A stretch of 64,000 nucleotides of DNA, from positions 2,325,416-2,389,415 of the forward strand of contig NC_022571.1 in the NCBI RefSeq assembly GCF_000473995.1, read 5' to 3'. The position numbers were made by a program, and so were the translations under genes. This DNA comes from Clostridium saccharobutylicum DSM 13864. GTDB lineage: Bacteria > Bacillota > Clostridia > Clostridiales > Clostridiaceae. Under the pieces are notes generated by a model, which made no database searches, was not told the DNA's origin, and saw only the letters and a list, made by a program, of their open reading frames with translations. Below are positions 62,167 through 64,000 of this stretch, in pieces (position 1 is the stretch's first letter; the number at the start of each line of letters is the position of its first letter).

Positions 62167-63006
62167 TTGGAAGGCACAATCTTAGTTCTAAGAAAAAATA
62201 AATCATTTACGTTTATCTGTATGTTAGCACTTGTTTTAGTAACAATAGGTATACTTGCACCATATATAGCCCCACATGATCCACTTAAGACAGACATGAT
62301 AAATTCACTAAAGGGACCAAATTCTATGTTTCCATTAGGCACAGATCAATTAGGTAGGGATTTGTTTTCAAGAATTTTGCATGGTGCATTGAATTCTTTA
62401 AAAATGACATTTAGTCTAGTTATACTAGTATTTATAATTGGAACAGCATTAGGTACATTAGCGGGGTATTTTGGTGGCATGATTGATACAATAGTAATGC
62501 GATTTTGTGACATTTTCCTCGCATTTCCTGGAATTATTTTTGCTATTGCAGTTGCAGGAGTTCTTGGACCTAGTTCAATAAATACTGTTATAGTCTTAGC
62601 AGTAGTAAATTGGCCTAAGTATGCACGCTTGAGTCGTGGATTAGCCATGTCTATAAGAAAAAAAGATTACATTAAAGCTGCTAAAATGGGAGGAGCTAAT
62701 GAGTATCAGATAATTATGAGGTATGTATTGCCTAATATTATACCATCCCTTATTGTAACAGTTGCTATGGATATAGGAACCATGTTACTCGAAATCTCAT
62801 CTCTTTCGTTTTTAGGTCTTGGCGCTCAGCCGCCTACTCCAGAATGGGGATATATGATTAATGAAGGTAGAGCCTATATACAAACTGCACCCTGGCTTAT
62901 GATATATCCAGGTATTGCAATGTTTATAACTGTAACTATATTCAATTTACTTGGAGAAAACATTAGGGATATATTAGATCCCAATAAGGAGTATGAAAGA
63001 AAATAA
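62167..63006 (+). CDS. ABC transporter permease, DppC/NikC type
   Basis: Second permease, 279 residues. FPLGTDQLGRDLFSRILHGA is the family hallmark, and IKAAKMGGANEYQIIMRYVL is the EAA-type loop contacting the ATPase. The start is TTG 62167, with the ribosome site AAAGGGGG inside the end of the previous gene. It pairs with the NikB-like subunit to form the channel. ATPase genes are not in the window and are expected after the binding protein. Confidence 0.92.
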   Translation: MEGTILVLRKNKSFTFICMLALVLVTIGILAPYIAPHDPLKTDMINSLKGPNSMFPLGTDQLGRDLFSRILHGALNSLKMTFSLVILVFIIGTALGTLAGYFGGMIDTIVMRFCDIFLAFPGIIFAIAVAGVLGPSSINTVIVLAVVNWPKYARLSRGLAMSIRKKDYIKAAKMGGANEYQIIMRYVLPNIIPSLIVTVAMDIGTMLLEISSLSFLGLGAQPPTPEWGYMINEGRAYIQTAPWLMIYPGIAMFITVTIFNLLGENIRDILDPNKEYERK

Positions 63007-63090
63007 TAAGTCTATGATGTGAAATAGACTAGAATAATGATTTATTATTTTGTAAATATGCTTAAACAATATTAAGGAGAGATTTAACAA

Positions 63091-64000
63091 ATGAAAAAGA
63101 AATTAGCAATTTTTAGTTTAATAATTATGTTGTTTACAAGTCTTGTTGCTTGTACAAATACCAATTCTCAGAACAATGCTGCTAACAATGAATCTAAAAA
63201 CATTGTGGTAGGATTAAATCTATATCAAACAAACTTAGACCCAGCTCTTGAATGGAATGGATGGTATGTTTCCATGTATGGTATAGGTGAAACTTTAGTT
63301 AAGTTTAATAAAAATATGGAGGTAGAACCTATGCTTTCAGATACGTGGGAAAAAGTAGATGATTTAACTTGGAAGTTCCATATTAGGGACGGGGTTAAAT
63401 TCCAAAATGGTACTCCTCTTACAGCAAGTGCTGTAAAGTCATCAATGGAAAGAGCACTTAAAGCAAACCCTAGAACACAGGAAATGCTAAATGTTGATTC
63501 TATAAAAGCAGATGGTCAAGAGCTTACTATAACTACAAAAGCACCTCATACAACACTTTTAGGAAATCTTGCTGATCCTATTAATTCAATAATAGATACG
63601 AGCTCGGGAGAAGATACTGTCGCTAAAGCTCCAGTAGGTACAGGTCCATTCAAAATTAAATCATATACTGATGGTTCTGAAGTAGTAGTAAAAAGATATG
63701 ACGATTATTGGGGTGGAAAAGCACTTATAAATCAAGCGACTTTCAAATATATTAAAGATGATAATACACGTTCAATGGCATTACAATCAGGAGAAATAGA
63801 TGTAGCAAACAATGTTTCAATTAACAATTTATCACTATTTGAAGATAAGTCTAAATATACAATAAGCACAACAACAAGTCTTAGAATAGTAATGTCATAT
63901 TTTAATTTCAATAATGAGTTTCTAAAAGATTCGGCAATTCGTAAGGCTATTGCTTTAGGTGTGGATAGGGAATCTTATGCTAATACGTTGCTAAAAGGTA
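63091..64000 (+). CDS. Solute-binding lipoprotein of the Dpp/Nik-type transporter (partial, runs off window)
   Basis: Lipoprotein signal MKKKLAIFSLIIMLFTSLVA with Cys21 as the lipid-modified residue, then a family 5 extracellular binding domain. Recognisable parts are LDPALEWNGWYVSMYGIGET, VKFNKNMEVEPMLSDTWEKV, FHIRDGVKFQNGTPLTASAV, GTGPFKIKSY and DSAIRKAIALGVDRESYA. These fit the NikA/DppA family; the ligand may be nickel chelate or peptide. The ribosome site is AAGGAGAG. The frame is open to the window edge, giving about 303 residues here of an expected 500 or so. Confidence 0.93.
   Translation, partial: MKKKLAIFSLIIMLFTSLVACTNTNSQNNAANNESKNIVVGLNLYQTNLDPALEWNGWYVSMYGIGETLVKFNKNMEVEPMLSDTWEKVDDLTWKFHIRDGVKFQNGTPLTASAVKSSMERALKANPRTQEMLNVDSIKADGQELTITTKAPHTTLLGNLADPINSIIDTSSGEDTVAKAPVGTGPFKIKSYTDGSEVVVKRYDDYWGGKALINQATFKYIKDDNTRSMALQSGEIDVANNVSINNLSLFEDKSKYTISTTTSLRIVMSYFNFNNEFLKDSAIRKAIALGVDRESYANTLLKG

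Noticed and set aside
1..64000. CRISPR arrays, tRNA and rRNA genes
   Set aside because: No regularly spaced short repeats and no cloverleaf or rRNA-like sequence were recognised on either strand by eye.

Overview
The window is AT-rich with Gram-positive ribosome sites (AGGAGG-type) and several TTG/GTG starts. The gene content (a sigma-54/LevR fructose PTS, choline-binding-like cell-wall repeats, a Spo0E-like protein, partner-switching regulators, an oligopeptide/nickel-type ABC system, pectate lyase and tannase remains) points to a saccharolytic Clostridium sensu stricto, close to the C. beijerinckii group. That assignment is inference; no rRNA or tRNA gene was found.

0-14 kb is a fructan/sucrose region: a LevR-type activator, a sigma-54 promoter, a mannose-family PTS (EIIA, B, C, D) and a very large secreted GH32 fructanase with cell-wall-binding repeats, arranged like the Bacillus lev operon. 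It is followed by a frameshifted partial copy of the fructanase start, a LacI-type repressor, and a decayed sucrose operon (PTS and GH32 remnants) that still has its promoter and operator. 14-20.9 kb holds a Spo0E-like gene, a MarR/FUSC exporter pair with a palindromic operator, a flavin reductase and small unknown genes. 21.3-25.9 kb is a compact module of RsbW-like kinase, chemoreceptor, STAS protein and PAS-PP2C phosphatase. 26-27.9 kb is a tannase-like gene on the minus strand, interrupted only by two TGA codons, each apparently at a Trp position. Then come an aminotransferase and a response regulator/ABC/histidine kinase set.

33.7-42.4 kb is an accessory region rich in palindromic repeats. 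It carries a reverse transcriptase with retron signatures (NAxxH and VTG), a coiled-coil protein, a candidate structured RNA and a UvrD-like helicase with extra domains at both ends. This is the best candidate for an undescribed system. 42.9-43.75 kb is a truncated pectate lyase, cut by a visibly GC-richer block (43.75-50.8 kb) with an excisionase-like protein, a two-component system and a MacB/FtsX-type ABC transporter. The block's histidine kinase is split by an intact IS4-family insertion with a 10-bp target duplication. The block ends in a remnant of a conjugative-transposon sigma-like gene.

51-58 kb is an exopolysaccharide operon: membrane glycosyltransferase-like protein, degenerate GGDEF protein, DUF2334-like protein, GT2 synthase and BcsB-like subunit. 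It resembles clostridial cellulose synthase loci. 58-60.7 kb has a DUF1540 protein and a CsoR/P-type ATPase metal efflux pair. 61.2-64 kb is a Dpp/Nik-type ABC operon that runs off the window.

Two families of dispersed structured repeats recur between genes. One is a ~130-165 bp element ending in TAACAAGTCC/GGACTTGTTA arms; the other is a palindromic family with a TTTCGG...ACCACATA end motif. They account for much of the longer non-coding sequence.
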